DNA of 64,000 nt from Pseudomarimonas salicorniae (GCF_023156535.1 NZ_JALNMH010000005.1:209549-273548); one strand, 5' to 3'; counted from the stretch's first letter, positions 54,453 through 63,840 are shown. A program made the numbers and translations. Notes: generated by a model from the sequence alone, not told the origin.

Positions 54453-54935
54453 ATGTCTTCTGTTTCCACCCCCGCTTCCGACAGCCTCTCCCGACTTCAG
54501 CTGCGCCTGCAGAAAATGCCTCCGGTCAGGGCCATGGCGCTGCGCGTCGATGACTTCGACCCGGCGACCGGCCTCGCCCTGTCGGCGCCGCTGTCGGCCA
54601 ACATCAACGACAAGGGCTGCGCCTTCGGCGGCAGCCTGTGCTCGATGATGACCCTGGCCAGCTGGGGCAGCGCCTCGCTGGCGCTCGACCTCGCCGGCTT
54701 CCCCGAGGCCGAGGTCTACGTGCAGGACTCGACCGTGCGCTACCTCGCTCCGCTGTACGACGACCTGCATGCCCGCGCCCGGCTGGAGGACGGCCACGAC
54801 TGGGCCGAGTTCGTCCGCACCTACCGGAATCGCGGCAAGGCACGCGCCAATCTCTGCGCCGAGATCCACTGCGCCGACGGCCGGCTGGCATCGAGCTTCG
54901 TCGGCCGCTTCGTCGCGCTGCGCCCACAGGCCTGA
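54453..54935 (+). CDS. Hotdog-fold thioesterase (YiiD C-terminal type)
   Basis: A 160-residue protein with the YiiD-C fold: NINDKGCAFGGSLCSMMTLA in the hotdog helix, then VYVQDSTVRYLAPLYDDL and NRGKARANLCAEIHCADG. It acts on an unknown acyl thioester. It is followed after 15 bp by mutM on the same strand. Confidence 0.85.
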   Translation: MSSVSTPASDSLSRLQLRLQKMPPVRAMALRVDDFDPATGLALSAPLSANINDKGCAFGGSLCSMMTLASWGSASLALDLAGFPEAEVYVQDSTVRYLAPLYDDLHARARLEDGHDWAEFVRTYRNRGKARANLCAEIHCADGRLASSFVGRFVALRPQA

Positions 54936-54950
54936 CGCCCGGGCACGGAC

Positions 54951-55763
54951 ATGCCGGAGCTGCCCGAAGTCGAGACCACCCGCCGCGGCATCGAGCGGCA
55001 TCTGGTAGGTCGCCGGGTCACCGCCTTGACCCTGCGCCGGCCCGACCTGCGCTGGCCGATCCCCGCCGACGAACTCGAGGCGCTGCGCGGTGCACCGATC
55101 TCGGCGGTGCGCCGCCGCGCCAAGTACCTGCTGGTCGACGTCGACGCGGGCAGCGCCCTGCTGCACCTTGGCATGTCGGGCGTGCTGCGCGTGCTGCCGC
55201 CCTCGGTGCCCGCCGGCCCGCACGACCACGTCGACCTTGCCCTGGATGACGGCCGCCTGCTGCGCTTCACCGATCCGCGCCGTTTCGGCTGCCTGCTCTG
55301 GCAGCCGACCGGCGTCGTGCATCCGCTGCTTGCCGGGCTGGGCCCGGAGCCGCTGGACGCGGCCTTTGGCGGCGCCCATCTGTTCGCCCTCTCCCGCGGC
55401 CGCCGCGGGCCGGTCAAGCCATTCCTGATGGACCAGGCGGTAGTGGTCGGCGTCGGCAACATCTACGCCGCCGAGGCCCTGTTCGAGGCCGGCATCGATC
55501 CGCGCCGCGCAGCCGGCCGGATCAGCCTCGCCCGCTACGAGGCGCTGGCCGCGGCGATCAAGCGCATCCTCGGCCACGCCATCGAGCGTGGCGGCACGAC
55601 GCTGCGCGACTTCCTCAACCCGGATGGCGCTCCGGGCTACTTCGAGCAGGAGCTGTTCGCCTACGGCCGCGAGGGCCAGCCCTGCCGCCGCTGCGGGACG
55701 CCGCTGCGGGCCCTGCGTCTTGGCCAGCGGGCGACCGCCTTCTGCCCGCGCTGCCAGCGCTGA
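54951..55763 (+). CDS. mutM: Formamidopyrimidine-DNA glycosylase
   Basis: A 270-residue DNA repair enzyme removing 8-oxoguanine. Catalytic Pro2-Glu3 in [12 protein letters not shown], Lys in RRAKYLLVD, the helix-two-turn-helix region ([19 protein letters not shown]) and a C-terminal zinc finger ([17 protein letters not shown] ... CPRCQ). Full length. Classic start; no doubt. Confidence 0.97.
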   Translation: MPELPEVETTRRGIERHLVGRRVTALTLRRPDLRWPIPADELEALRGAPISAVRRRAKYLLVDVDAGSALLHLGMSGVLRVLPPSVPAGPHDHVDLALDDGRLLRFTDPRRFGCLLWQPTGVVHPLLAGLGPEPLDAAFGGAHLFALSRGRRGPVKPFLMDQAVVVGVGNIYAAEALFEAGIDPRRAAGRISLARYEALAAAIKRILGHAIERGGTTLRDFLNPDGAPGYFEQELFAYGREGQPCRRCGTPLRALRLGQRATAFCPRCQR

Positions 55764-55928
55764 GCCGGCCGCCCCCCTTCACGGGGCGGGAAATCCCCGA
55801 ACCGTCCCGTCGTCCGTACGCTGGCGCATCCCGAAGCAGGGCCGGTAGGGTGGCGATGCCGGGCTCCGGTTCAGCTGTGTGGCACGAACCGCCCCCATAC
55901 TCACATTGGATATTTCCCAGGCCGGATC

Positions 55929-57140
55929 ATGAACGACACGCTCTACCAGTGGCTGACCCAGGGTCTCGTCGGCAGCGACCTGACCACTCTGCTGATCACC
56001 TTCGCCGTCATGGCGCAGGCGACCATCTTCTCGGTCACCCTCTACCTGCATCGCTGCCAGGCCCACCGCGGCGTCGATCTGCATCCCGTGGTCAGCCATC
56101 CGATGCGCCTGTGGCTGTGGCTGTCCACCGCCATGGTCACCAAGGAATGGGTGGCCATCCATCGCAAGCATCATGCGAAGTGCGAGACGGACGAGGATCC
56201 GCACAGCCCGCAGGTCTTCGGCATCGGCAAGGTGGTCTTCCAGGGCGTGCAGCTGTACCAGATCGCCAGCGACGACAAGGCGATCATGGAGAAGTACGGC
56301 GCCGGCACCCCGACCGACTGGCTGGAACGGCACCTGTACGGCGCCCGCCCCTCGCTCGGTCCGACCCTGCTGCTGTTCGCCGAGGTGGCCGCCTTCGGCG
56401 TCATCGGCATCACCTTCTGGGCCCTGCAGATGCTGGTCATCCCGGTGCTGGCTGCCGGCGTGGTCAACGGACTCGGCCACTGGTGGGGCTACCGCAACTT
56501 CGAGACCGACGACCGGGCCACCAACCTGACCCCCTGGGGTCTGGTGATCGGCGGCGAAGAGCTGCACAACAACCACCACGCCTTCCCCAGCTCGGCACGC
56601 TTCGCCCTGCGCCGCTTCGAGTTCGACATCGGCTGGGCGGCCCTGCGCCTGTTCGAGCGCCTGGGCCTGGCCAAGGTCCGTCGTGTCGCGCCGCAGCTCG
56701 ACATCCGGCCGAACATCCATCTGCCCGACTCCGACACCCTGCGCGCGATCATGGTGCATCGCTACAAGGTGATGACCGACTACTTCAGCGCGGTGACCCT
56801 GCCGACCCTGCGCGAGGAGGCGCAGGCCGCGGGTGAGAGCCTGAAGTCGCTGCCGCGCAAGCTGCGTCGTTCGCTGGCCAACGGCGGACGCTGGCTCGAC
56901 CACGAGGGCCGAGAGCACCTTGCGCAGTGGATCGCCGAGCGCCCGCGCCTGGCGGATGTCTACGAGTACCGCGCCCGTCTGCGCGCTGTCTACGAGCGCA
57001 GCGGTCAGGGTGCCGAGGCGATGCTGGAATCGCTGCGCCAGTGGTGCGCCGAGGCCGAGGCCTCTGGCAACCGCGCGCTGCAGCAGTTCGCCGCGCGCCT
57101 GAAGGGCTACGCGCTGGTGCCTGCGCCGCAGGCCGCCTGA
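55929..57140 (+). CDS. Membrane fatty acid (acyl-CoA/phospholipid) delta-9-type desaturase
   Basis: A 403-residue di-iron desaturase. His boxes: H41-H46 (HRCQAHR), H78-H82 (HRKHH) and H213-H217 (HNNHH). Four TM helices surround them, and the C-terminal 150 residues form an additional helical domain (REEAQAAGESLKSLPRKLRR) longer than in DesA of many species. It introduces a double bond and adjusts membrane fluidity. The EF-hand gene begins 14 bp later. Confidence 0.9.
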   Translation: MNDTLYQWLTQGLVGSDLTTLLITFAVMAQATIFSVTLYLHRCQAHRGVDLHPVVSHPMRLWLWLSTAMVTKEWVAIHRKHHAKCETDEDPHSPQVFGIGKVVFQGVQLYQIASDDKAIMEKYGAGTPTDWLERHLYGARPSLGPTLLLFAEVAAFGVIGITFWALQMLVIPVLAAGVVNGLGHWWGYRNFETDDRATNLTPWGLVIGGEELHNNHHAFPSSARFALRRFEFDIGWAALRLFERLGLAKVRRVAPQLDIRPNIHLPDSDTLRAIMVHRYKVMTDYFSAVTLPTLREEAQAAGESLKSLPRKLRRSLANGGRWLDHEGREHLAQWIAERPRLADVYEYRARLRAVYERSGQGAEAMLESLRQWCAEAEASGNRALQQFAARLKGYALVPAPQAA

Positions 57141-57154
57141 GCGCGTTACGCGCC

Positions 57155-57541
57155 GTGGTACGGCGTTCCGCCGGGCAGCTCCTGCTCGGCCTGCTCGCCG
57201 CCGGCCCTCTCGCGGGCGGCGGCGCAGCGGTGGCGGCAGAGGTCTCCGGCGCCGATCTTCAGCGCAGCGCCCGCCTGGCCTACTTCGGCGGATTCGACCG
57301 CAATGCCGACGGCAGGGTCGACGTTGAAGAGTACCTCGACTATCTGCGCGCCGGATTCGACCATCTGGACCGCAACGGCAATGGTCGCATCGACGATGAC
57401 GAACTCCCTGCCGGAGCGCGCCGTTCGGTTTCGCGGGAGCGGCGCGGCCACGAGCAGGCGGTACGCCGGGCTTTCCATCGCCTGGACACCGACGGCAATG
57501 GCTGGCTGGACATTCGCGAGCTGACCTCGCCACCGCGATAA
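57155..57541 (+). CDS. Secreted EF-hand protein
   Basis: A 128-residue exported protein beginning at GTG 57155 with a signal peptide (QLLLGLLAAGPLAGGGAAVAA). Three EF-hand loops: DRNADGRVDVEE, DRNGNGRIDDDE and DTDGNGWLDIRE, each with D/N at positions 1, 3, 5 and E at 12. It probably binds calcium in the periplasm. The start is inferred; the frame also opens into the desaturase end. Confidence 0.82.
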   Translation: MVRRSAGQLLLGLLAAGPLAGGGAAVAAEVSGADLQRSARLAYFGGFDRNADGRVDVEEYLDYLRAGFDHLDRNGNGRIDDDELPAGARRSVSRERRGHEQAVRRAFHRLDTDGNGWLDIRELTSPPR

Positions 57542-57616
57542 AGCGCTTGCCGCCGCGTGCTCTCGCGGGGTGAAATGGCTGGCGCGATTACCGCGTCTAC
57601 CCAGCAAGGCATTTCC

Positions 57617-57973
57617 ATGAACAAGCTCATCGCATCGGCCGTCCTGGCGTCCGTCCTGTCGGCCTGGGCGTTCGGCGCCGAAGCCAGCAAGTCGCAGGTC
57701 GTGATCGTGAACCAGTCCGACTGGGACATCCATGAGCTCTACCTGTCCTCCGTCGATGAGGAAGACTGGGGCCCGGACCAGCTGCGCGAGGACATTATCC
57801 CCTCCGGCGGCCGCTTCACCCTGCGCGGCATCCCCTGCGATGCCTACGACGTGCAGCTGATCGACGAGGATGGCGATGCCTGCGTCGTCGGCGAAGTCGG
57901 CCTGTGCGGCGACCGCGACACCTGGGTGATCAGCAACGACGACCTGCTCGCCTGCCAGGCCGTGACGGAGTAA
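57617..57973 (+). CDS. Small secreted protein of unknown function
   Basis: A 118-residue exported protein. The signal peptide is residues 1-21 (LIASAVLASVLSAWAFGAEA). The mature part (QVVIVNQSDWDIHELYLSSV, PSGGRFTLRGIPCDAYDVQL, CVVGEVGLCGDRDTWVISND) is acidic with four Cys and no TM, and may hold two disulfides. Not assigned to a known function. gcaaggcatttcc precedes ATG 57617. It is followed by a terminator shared with rpmG (58000-58030). Confidence 0.78.
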   Translation: MNKLIASAVLASVLSAWAFGAEASKSQVVIVNQSDWDIHELYLSSVDEEDWGPDQLREDIIPSGGRFTLRGIPCDAYDVQLIDEDGDACVVGEVGLCGDRDTWVISNDDLLACQAVTE

Positions 57974-57999
57974 AGGTCCGCCCGCGGTTCCCACTCCAG

Positions 58000-58030
58000 A
58001 AAAAACAAGGCCCGCCATGAGGCGGGCCTT
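58000..58030 (-). terminator. Terminator of the rpmB-rpmG operon
   Basis: A 10-bp perfect stem (aaggcccgcc 58007-58016, ggcgggcctt 58021-58030) with loop atga and, on the minus strand, a following TTGTTTTTT (A-tract 58000-58005). It could also stop the convergent small-protein transcript. Confidence 0.9.
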
Positions 58031-58053
58031 GGAATCGCAAGCCGGCGAGCGGC

Positions 58054-58218
58054 TTACTTGATCTTGCCTTCCTTGTAGACCACGTGCTTGCGCACGACCG
58101 GGTCGTACTTCTTGATTTCCATCTTGTTCGGCGTGTTCTTCTTGTTCTTGTCGGTCGTGTAGAAGTGACCGGTGCCGGCAGAAGAGATCAGGCGGATCTT
58201 GTCGCGCTTGGATGCCAT
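58054..58218 (-). CDS. rpmG: 50S ribosomal protein L33
   Basis: A 54-residue basic protein: [20 protein letters not shown], then [20 protein letters not shown] and a final [13 protein letters not shown]. This is the C-minus form without the four zinc-binding Cys residues. It lies 14 bp downstream of rpmB on the same strand, the usual pairing. Confidence 0.97.
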   Translation of the reverse strand: MASKRDKIRLISSAGTGHFYTTDKNKKNTPNKMEIKKYDPVVRKHVVYKEGKIK

Positions 58219-58232
58219 GGCTCAGGTCCTCC

Positions 58233-58469
58233 TCAGATCTTTTCGCCGCGGGCACGCAGGTCGGCCAGGACCGACTCGATGCCGTTCTTGTCGATGGTGC
58301 GCAGCGCCTTGGCCGACACACGCAGTTTCACCCAGCGGTTCTCGCTCGGCACCCAGAACTTGCGCTCATGCAGGTTGGGCAGCCAGCGGCGGCGGGTCCT
58401 GTTGTTGGCGTGGGAGACGTTGTTGCCCGTCTGCACCGCCTTTCCGGTTACTTGACACACGCGTGCCAT
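58233..58469 (-). CDS. rpmB: 50S ribosomal protein L28
   Basis: A 78-residue basic protein with [40 protein letters not shown] and [20 protein letters not shown]. Full length for the proteobacterial L28. ATG 58469 has a purine-rich cgaggtgcgat upstream. First gene of the rpmB-rpmG pair. Confidence 0.97.
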   Translation of the reverse strand: MARVCQVTGKAVQTGNNVSHANNRTRRRWLPNLHERKFWVPSENRWVKLRVSAKALRTIDKNGIESVLADLRARGEKI

Positions 58470-58656
58470 ATCGCACCTCGATCGGTAGTTGGATCCGGCT
58501 TGGCCAGCCAGAGTTCGGCCCCGCGCCCGAAGGCGCCACCGGTTGGGAGAGGACTTGTCGCGTTGCAACCGGCATGGCAACGCACGGCACGTGGCCGCAA
58601 GCGAGCCGCGCATTATGGGCGTGGCGGTAGTGAAAGGCAAGCCGAAGGGGCTTGAC

Positions 58657-59520
58657 TCAGCGGCGGAGCCGCTCCAGCAGCCCGTCGAGCTGGTCGAGGT
58701 CATGGTAGCGGATCACCAGCTTGCCGCCCTTGCCACGACCGCCTTGGACGCTGACCGAGGCGCCCAGGTGTTCGGACAGCTCGCGCTCCAGGGTAGCGAC
58801 ATCCGGGTTCGCGGCGGGCTTCGGGGCCGGCTTTCCGGGGGCGCGCTGCGCCTGTTGCACCCTGCGCTCGATCTCGCGCACCGACCAGCCCTCTTCGGCC
58901 GCCTGCCGGGCCAGGGCCTCGGCCAGCGCTTCGGGTAGGGTCAGCAGGGCGCGGGCGTGGCCCATTTCGATGCGGCCCTGCTCGACCAGCCTGCGCACGC
59001 CGTCGGGCAGCTCGAGCAGGCGCAGCAGGTTGCTGACCGCGGCGCGCGAGCGGCCCACCGCCTCGGCTGCCTGCTGATGGGTCAGGGAGAATTCGTCGAT
59101 CAGCCGCTGCAAGGCGACCGCCTCTTCCAGCGGATTGAGGTCCTCGCGCTGGATGTTCTCGATCAGCGCCATCGCCAGGGCGGTGTGATCGTCGATATCG
59201 CGCTGGATGACCGGCACGTCGCGCAGCTCGGCCAGCTGGGCGGCGCGCCAGCGTCGCTCGCCGGCAATGATCTCGTAGCGGTCACGCCCGACCGCGCGCA
59301 CCACGATCGGCTGGATCAATCCCTGGGCGCGGATCGAATCGGCCAGCTCCTGCAGGCGGGCCGGATCCATCTGCGTGCGCGGCTGGTACTTGCCGGGCTG
59401 CAGCTGCTCGATCGGCAGGTTCCGCTGACGATCACCGGGCAGGGGCGTTTCGCTTTCCTGCGTCCCGCTGCCGAGCAGCTCGCTGAGGCCGCGCCCCAGT
59501 CCCCGCTTCTTCGCCGACAT
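58657..59520 (-). CDS. parB: Chromosome-partitioning protein ParB
   Basis: A 287-residue CTPase/DNA clamp. Features: [14 protein letters not shown] start, a ParB/sulfiredoxin domain with [10 protein letters not shown] and [28 protein letters not shown], the HTH ([20 protein letters not shown]) that binds parS, and a short C-terminal dimerisation domain. It overlaps parA by one base (TGATG at 59518). No parS site was seen in the window. Confidence 0.96.
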   Translation of the reverse strand: MSAKKRGLGRGLSELLGSGTQESETPLPGDRQRNLPIEQLQPGKYQPRTQMDPARLQELADSIRAQGLIQPIVVRAVGRDRYEIIAGERRWRAAQLAELRDVPVIQRDIDDHTALAMALIENIQREDLNPLEEAVALQRLIDEFSLTHQQAAEAVGRSRAAVSNLLRLLELPDGVRRLVEQGRIEMGHARALLTLPEALAEALARQAAEEGWSVREIERRVQQAQRAPGKPAPKPAANPDVATLERELSEHLGASVSVQGGRGKGGKLVIRYHDLDQLDGLLERLRR

Positions 59521-60320
59521 CAGGCGCGCTCCGCCGCAGCCGGCTTGGGCGCCGGCGCGCCGCGTTCGCGGCGCAGCAGTTCGCCGGCCAGCCCGAGGTA
59601 GGCGATGCCGCCGCGCGAGGCGCGGTCGTACTCGACGATGCTTTGCCCGTGGCTCGGCGCCTCGGCCAGACGCACGTTGCGTGGAACCACGGTGCGATAC
59701 AGCCGATCACCGAAGTGCTGCTGCAGCTGCGAAGACACTTCGTTGGAAAGGTTGTTGCGCACGTCGTACATGGTCCTCAGCACGCCTTCAATCTCAAGGC
59801 CGGGGTTGAGCCGCGTTTTTACCGCGCGGATGGTGTCGGTCAGCGCGGACAGGCCTTCCAGCGCGAAGTATTCGCACTGCATCGGCACGATCACGCCATC
59901 GGCCGCGGTCAGGGCGTTGATCGTCAGCAGGTGCAGGGAGGGGGGACAGTCAATCAGGATGTAGTGATACTTGTCGCGCAGCGGCTCAAGCTGCTCGCGC
60001 AGGCGGTGCTCACGGGCGAGCGCCTCCATCAGCTTCAGCTCGGCGGCAGTCAGGTCGCCGTTGCCGGGCAGCAGGTCGAAGCCTCCGTGCGTCTTGACGA
60101 TGGCAGCCTCGGCCGGGCACTCCTCGAGCAGCACCTCGCAGCCGGAGTTCTCCAGCTCACGCTTGTCGACACCCGAGGCCATGGTCGCATTGCCCTGCGG
60201 ATCGAGATCGACCAACAGAACCTTGCGCCGAGCTTCGGTGAGTGCGGCGGCCAGGTTGACTGCGGTTGTGGTCTTGCCGACGCCGCCCTTCTGGTTGGCG
60301 ATGGCGATGATCCGCCCCAT
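59520..60320 (-). CDS. parA: Chromosome-partitioning ATPase ParA
   Basis: A 266-residue deviant-Walker ATPase. Walker A is NQKGGVGKTTTAVNLA at about 9-24, with the signature Lys. DLDPQGNATMASG and LIDCPPSLHLLTINALTAAD follow, as in chromosomal ParA/Soj. The C-terminal YDRASRGGIAYLGLAGELL is typical. It acts with ParB in origin segregation. Upstream rsmG is on the same strand, with 106 bp between. Confidence 0.97.
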   Translation of the reverse strand: MGRIIAIANQKGGVGKTTTAVNLAAALTEARRKVLLVDLDPQGNATMASGVDKRELENSGCEVLLEECPAEAAIVKTHGGFDLLPGNGDLTAAELKLMEALAREHRLREQLEPLRDKYHYILIDCPPSLHLLTINALTAADGVIVPMQCEYFALEGLSALTDTIRAVKTRLNPGLEIEGVLRTMYDVRNNLSNEVSSQLQQHFGDRLYRTVVPRNVRLAEAPSHGQSIVEYDRASRGGIAYLGLAGELLRRERGAPAPKPAAAERA

Positions 60321-60426
60321 GCTGTCCTCGATCTATATGCCGGCGCAGCTTGCGCTGGAGCGCGGCGGGCCGGCGATTATCCCATGGCTGGCCCCTGCGG
60401 CAACCGCCGCGCGCCTGGACAGACCT

Positions 60427-61077
60427 TCAGCCGGTGCGCGAGACGATGGCCAGGTGGCGCTCGGCGTCCAGGCCGGGCACCTGCATCGGATGGCAGGCCT
60501 CGAGCCGGAAGCCCTCCGGAATGGGCTCGGCCATGACTTCGTCCAGGCGTCCTTTCATCGCCAGAAGGCGCCCACCGGGGGCCAGCAGGTGGCCACCCAC
60601 CCTCAGGATCTCGGCCAGCGTTCCGAAGGCCCGGGCGGTCAGCACCTCGAAACCCACGCCGGCCGGGACCTGTTCTGCACGCATGGCGTGCACGGCGACA
60701 CGGTCGCCGAGCTGCAGCGTCCGGACCGCCTCGCGCAGGAAGCGCGCCTTCTTGCCAGCGGTTTCCACCAGCGCCACGCGCAGGCTGGGGCAGGCCAATG
60801 CCAAGGGTATGCCCGGGAAGCCGCCACCGCTGCCCACGTCGACCAGGCTGCTTGCGCTGACGAAGGGCGCCATCGCGAGGCAGTCCAGCAGATGCTTGGA
60901 AATGATCGCCTCCGGCTCGCGGATAGCGGTCAGGTTGTAGGTGCCGTTCCAGAGCAGAAGCAGCTCGACGTAGCGCCTCAGCGGGGCCTGCAGTCCGGCA
61001 TCCAGCCCCAGCTCACGCAGCCCGGAGGACAGTTTCGAGAGGGCGCCGTCGGACAGCGCCGGGGGCTCGCGTTCCAA
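60427..61077 (-). CDS. rsmG: 16S rRNA (guanine-527-N7)-methyltransferase RsmG
   Basis: A 216-residue enzyme (formerly gidB). Motifs: LLLWNGTYNLTAIREPEAII, KHLLDCLAMAPF, DVGSGGGFPGIPLALACPSL (SAM motif I), VETAGKKARFLRE and VLTARAFGTLAEIL. The only upstream start with a sensible N-terminus is TTG 61077 (no ATG or GTG in frame before it), so translation initiation is probably weak. Order rsmG-parA-parB is as in many gammaproteobacteria, although mnmG is not present. Confidence 0.94.
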   Translation of the reverse strand: MEREPPALSDGALSKLSSGLRELGLDAGLQAPLRRYVELLLLWNGTYNLTAIREPEAIISKHLLDCLAMAPFVSASSLVDVGSGGGFPGIPLALACPSLRVALVETAGKKARFLREAVRTLQLGDRVAVHAMRAEQVPAGVGFEVLTARAFGTLAEILRVGGHLLAPGGRLLAMKGRLDEVMAEPIPEGFRLEACHPMQVPGLDAERHLAIVSRTG

Positions 61078-61090
61078 AACCGGCCGCCGG

Positions 61091-61534
61091 TCAGCGCAGC
61101 TGGCAGCGCGTCACGCGCAGGCCAAGGCCCTGCAGGGCGCGATTGAGCCTTGCCTTGAACTCCGGTGCCCAGGTCGCGGCGTCGATGCCCGCACCCAGCG
61201 ACGTCAGCTGGGCTACCGCAGCCTGGCTGACGATGGCGTCGACCCGCTCAAGGTCGCGGCCGATCAGCTGGGGGTCAAGGATCTGGAAGAAGACTTCGGC
61301 GCGGGCCTGTCCGTCGGCGGCATCGGCCGCGGTTACCCGATGACCGATCAGGGGCACGCCGGGCCCGGCCCGGTCCAGGATCGGCCAGACCACGTGCCAG
61401 CCCGGTCCGAGGGCCCGGTGGAAGCGGCCCCAGCGACGCACCGGCACCACCCTGTCCGTGGGCACGTTCCGCATGGCCAGCAGCGGGAGGACAAGGATCA
61501 GCGCGAGCGAAACCGCGGCAGCAGACACGTCCAT
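61091..61534 (-). CDS. Band-7/SPFH-like small membrane protein
   Basis: A 147-residue protein with an N-terminal TM helix (SLALILVLPLLAMRNVP), then a region like the start of prohibitin/SPFH domains (VPVRRWGRFHRALGPGWHVV, GVPLIGHRVTAADAADGQ, AEVFFQILDPQLIGRDLERV) and a C-terminal helix. Much shorter than FloT-like proteins and lacks the long coiled coil. It lies 13 bp before rsmG and may share its transcript. Confidence 0.65.
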   Translation of the reverse strand: MDVSAAAVSLALILVLPLLAMRNVPTDRVVPVRRWGRFHRALGPGWHVVWPILDRAGPGVPLIGHRVTAADAADGQARAEVFFQILDPQLIGRDLERVDAIVSQAAVAQLTSLGAGIDAATWAPEFKARLNRALQGLGLRVTRCQLR

Positions 61535-61744
61535 AAAATCAGGCGCTTGTGTGGGTTAGTTCCCAGTGCACTTAAGATAGCGCTAACAAGTGCGACAAGG
61601 TTTAACAGAAGTATAACGGATTTTGGCGGCGCGCGGCTCGCATGCCGAGCCGGTTGCGGCGGAGCGAAGCGGCGCACCGGCTCCAGCGGGCGGTCCACCC
61701 CGACCTGCCCCGCGCAACAGCGCGAAAGGCCCGCTGAGCGGGCA

Positions 61745-61771
61745 CAAAAAAGCCCGCGAAATCGCGGGCTT
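61745..61771 (-). terminator. Terminator of the tRNA-Met transcript
   Basis: A 10-bp perfect stem (aagcccgcga 61750-61759, tcgcgggctt 61762-61771) with an A-tract at 61745-61749 on its left, giving a stem followed by T on the minus strand. It begins 6 nt after the mature tRNA end. Confidence 0.9.
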
Positions 61772-61776
61772 AGATG

Positions 61777-61853
61777 TGGTGGCTATGGGTGGACTCGAAC
61801 CACCGACCCCAGCATTATGAGTGCTGTGCTCTAACCGGCTGAGCTACATAGCC
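61777..61853 (-). tRNA. tRNA-Met (elongator, CAT anticodon)
   Basis: A 77-nt cloverleaf reading GGCTATG at the 5' end and CATAGCC-ACCA at the 3' end, with encoded CCA at 61777-61779. Anticodon loop CTCATAA has CAT at 61817-61819 (plus-strand atg). The body GTAGCTCAGCCGGTTAGAGC and the TTCGAGT T-loop match elongator tRNA-Met of E. coli closely; tRNA-Ile2 (lysidine) is less likely because the acceptor stem is GGCTAYG. Confidence 0.94.
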
Positions 61854-61867
61854 TTTGAGAGCCGCGC

Positions 61868-61896
61868 AGTGTGCATCAGCCGCTCGCTGGCGTCAA
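61868..61896 (-). promoter_or_regulatory. Putative promoter of tRNA-Met
   Basis: On the minus strand TTGACG (plus 61891-61896) and CACACT (plus 61868-61873) are separated by 17 nt, giving a start near 61861, about 8 nt before the mature tRNA. The -35 box is strong, the -10 weak. Confidence 0.5.
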
Positions 61897-61903
61897 TCCT
61901 GCC

Positions 61904-62374
61904 CTAGTCGCAGAGGGTCGCCTGAAGGTAGGCGGCCTCGCCCAGACGCTCGATCAGACTGAGCTGGGTTTCAAGCCAGTCGATATGCTCTTCCTCGGAC
62001 TCCAGGATGCCGGAGAAGACCTCGCGGCTGACGAAGTCGCCGACCTGCTCGCAGTGGACGATGGCGTCTTTCAGCACCGGCAGCGCCTCCTGCTCAAGGC
62101 GCAGGTCACAGCGGATGGTTTCACCGGGCGTCTCGCCGATGTACAGCTTCCCCAGAGCCTGGAGGTTGGGAAGTCCTTCCAGAAAGAGGATGCGCTCGAT
62201 CAGACGATCGGCGTGCTTCATCTCGTCGATGGACTCTTCGTAGACCTTCTTGCCCAACTGTTCGAAGCCCCAGTTCCGCAGCATGCGCGCGTGCAGGAAA
62301 TACTGGTTGATCGCCGTCAGCTCGTTGAGCAGGGCCTTGTTGAGCCACTCGATTACTTTTCGATCGCCCTTCAT
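61904..62374 (-). CDS. bfr: Bacterioferritin
   Basis: A 156-residue four-helix-bundle iron store. Ferroxidase ligands are visible in [16 protein letters not shown] and [18 protein letters not shown]; the Met of DEMKHADR is the haem-binding position. Later [19 protein letters not shown] and [17 protein letters not shown] complete the site. Normal length. TAGAAT (plus 62408-62413) 34 nt before the start is a reasonable -10 element. bfd lies 104 bp upstream, also on the minus strand. Confidence 0.97.
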   Translation of the reverse strand: MKGDRKVIEWLNKALLNELTAINQYFLHARMLRNWGFEQLGKKVYEESIDEMKHADRLIERILFLEGLPNLQALGKLYIGETPGETIRCDLRLEQEALPVLKDAIVHCEQVGDFVSREVFSGILESEEEHIDWLETQLSLIERLGEAAYLQATLCD

Positions 62375-62478
62375 GAATCGCCTCGCTGCAGAACCGTGCT
62401 GCTCGCGATTCTAGGCCATCGACCGAGACCTTGAGGGAATGAAAACGGATGTCAGACGCGTTAGAGCACGCGAAGCAA

Positions 62479-62691
62479 CTAGGCCGCGGCCAGCACCTGA
62501 AGCGGGAACACGCGGGGAGCCGTCTGAGGGCCGTGGTACTCCGCAAGGATGGCTTCGGCTGACGCGGCGCAGGAGCCGCAGTTGGTGGCGCAACCGGTGC
62601 GCGCTGCAAGATCTCCCAGAGAGACCGCACCCTCGGCGGCTGCGCGCCGCACGTCCGATTCACTGACGCCGTAGCAAAGACATACGTACAT
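62479..62691 (-). CDS. bfd: Bacterioferritin-associated ferredoxin
   Basis: A 70-residue [2Fe-2S] protein. MYVCLCYGVSESDVRRAAAE gives the first C-x-C pair, and TGCATNCGSC gives the second cluster-binding pair. It reduces the Bfr core to release iron. ggagg lies 6 nt before ATG 62691. Unlike many relatives it has a roughly 20-residue C-terminal tail (YHGPQTAPRVFPLQVLAAA). Confidence 0.94.
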   Translation of the reverse strand: MYVCLCYGVSESDVRRAAAEGAVSLGDLAARTGCATNCGSCAASAEAILAEYHGPQTAPRVFPLQVLAAA

Positions 62692-62707
62692 GACTACCTC
62701 CGTGGAG

Positions 62708-62738
62708 ATAGTCAAACGCAAATGCAAACGGTTGTCAA
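62708..62738 (-). promoter_or_regulatory. Putative promoter of bfd with A/T-rich repeat
   Basis: On the minus strand TTGACA (plus 62733-62738) and GACTAT (plus 62708-62713, spacing 19; TGACTA at 18) are present. The spacer carries gtttgcatttgcgtttg, a repeated TTTGCR motif that could be an iron-regulator site; it is not a clear Fur box. Confidence 0.5.
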
Positions 62739-63302
62739 CTACATCCGCGCCAGGCTGGCGCGCTGGAATCCCCTCGGGCGGGTGCCGGTACAGGCACCCA
62801 GGTCCGGCCGGCCCAGGCTGCGGCCGCTGCAGCCCTCGGCCAGAGGCTGAAGCGCGGCCAGGGCCTTGGTATAGACATCCCGCTTGAAGCTCACCACAGC
62901 CTGCAGCGGATACCAGAAGTCGACCCAGCGGAACTCGCTGAACTCAGGTGAATCGGTCAGATCGAAGCGGATTCTCGCCTCATCGCAGAGCAGCTCCAGC
63001 AGGAACCACACCTGCTTCTGGCCAACGCAGGTTGGCCGCTCATGGTGACGAATGCAGCGACGCGGCAGGCGATAGCGAAGCCAGCCCGGCGTCGATCCGA
63101 GCACTCGGACGTCGCTATCCGCAAGCCCCACCTCTTCGTGCAGCTCCCGGTACATCGCCTCGATCGGCGTCTCGTCAGAATTCATCCCGCCCTGGGGGAA
63201 CTGCCATCCATCCCGCGATATCCGCCGCGCCCACAGCACCTTGGCATCCCTGCGAATCAGGATGATGCCTACGTTGGGACGGTAGCCGTCCGGGTCGATC
63301 AC
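62739..63302 (-). CDS. rppH: RNA pyrophosphohydrolase RppH
   Basis: A 187-residue Nudix enzyme that removes 5' pyrophosphate from mRNA. Start [19 protein letters not shown], Nudix box [20 protein letters not shown] followed by VGL, and [20 protein letters not shown] then [16 protein letters not shown]. It starts at GTG 63302 (ggag 5 nt upstream; no in-frame ATG is better). The last 30 residues ([20 protein letters not shown]) are an extra tail. Confidence 0.95.
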   Translation of the reverse strand: MIDPDGYRPNVGIILIRRDAKVLWARRISRDGWQFPQGGMNSDETPIEAMYRELHEEVGLADSDVRVLGSTPGWLRYRLPRRCIRHHERPTCVGQKQVWFLLELLCDEARIRFDLTDSPEFSEFRWVDFWYPLQAVVSFKRDVYTKALAALQPLAEGCSGRSLGRPDLGACTGTRPRGFQRASLARM

Positions 63303-63840
63303 GAGAAACTCCGAACCTGTTTCGCGCAGAGTGCCACAGCGCCGAGCGGAGCCTCAAGCACGGTCATCGTCCGGCGGCGCGTTATCAGGACCTGCTGGCT
63401 TTCCATCCAGACCGCACCGCCGGGGACCACCGGTCAAATCTGGCAGGTGGCCCAACGTGGCGTCGGAAACAAATCCTCGTCGAGCGGTTCTTCCCTATCG
63501 CGCAATTCCGCGTACGGCTGAACGGGTCCGTGGACCGATCGCCTCCGGGCCGGCCCGCGCGCGCAAGCAGGCCTGCCCGACCTCAGACAATCCGTCTTGC
63601 TCGGGGGTAGGCTCCGTCCTTCTGGGATGCGTTCGTCCATGAGCGAACATCCCTGCTTCTGCACGCGTTTGATGCCATGGTTTTCGGCCCGACGCCCCTA
63701 TCGCCACACGTCCGCCCGCTCGGGCAAAGAGTGGAAAAGCGCCGCCCCTTGCAAAGTTGCCCGCTGCATAGGCGTCGCCCCGTTGAGCAGAGCACTTCGC
63801 GAGCAAAAGCTAGCCATTCGGCATTGGGTGGGGATCTAGG

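Noticed and set aside
58657..61077. parS or oriC near parAB
   Set aside because: No tgtttcacgtgaaaca-like 16-mer and no DnaA-box cluster was found in the window.
63042..63839. Several 70-160 codon frames at the right edge
   Set aside because: No conserved motif, no Shine-Dalgarno, Arg/Pro/Ser-rich composition of GC shadows; some overlap rppH antisense.
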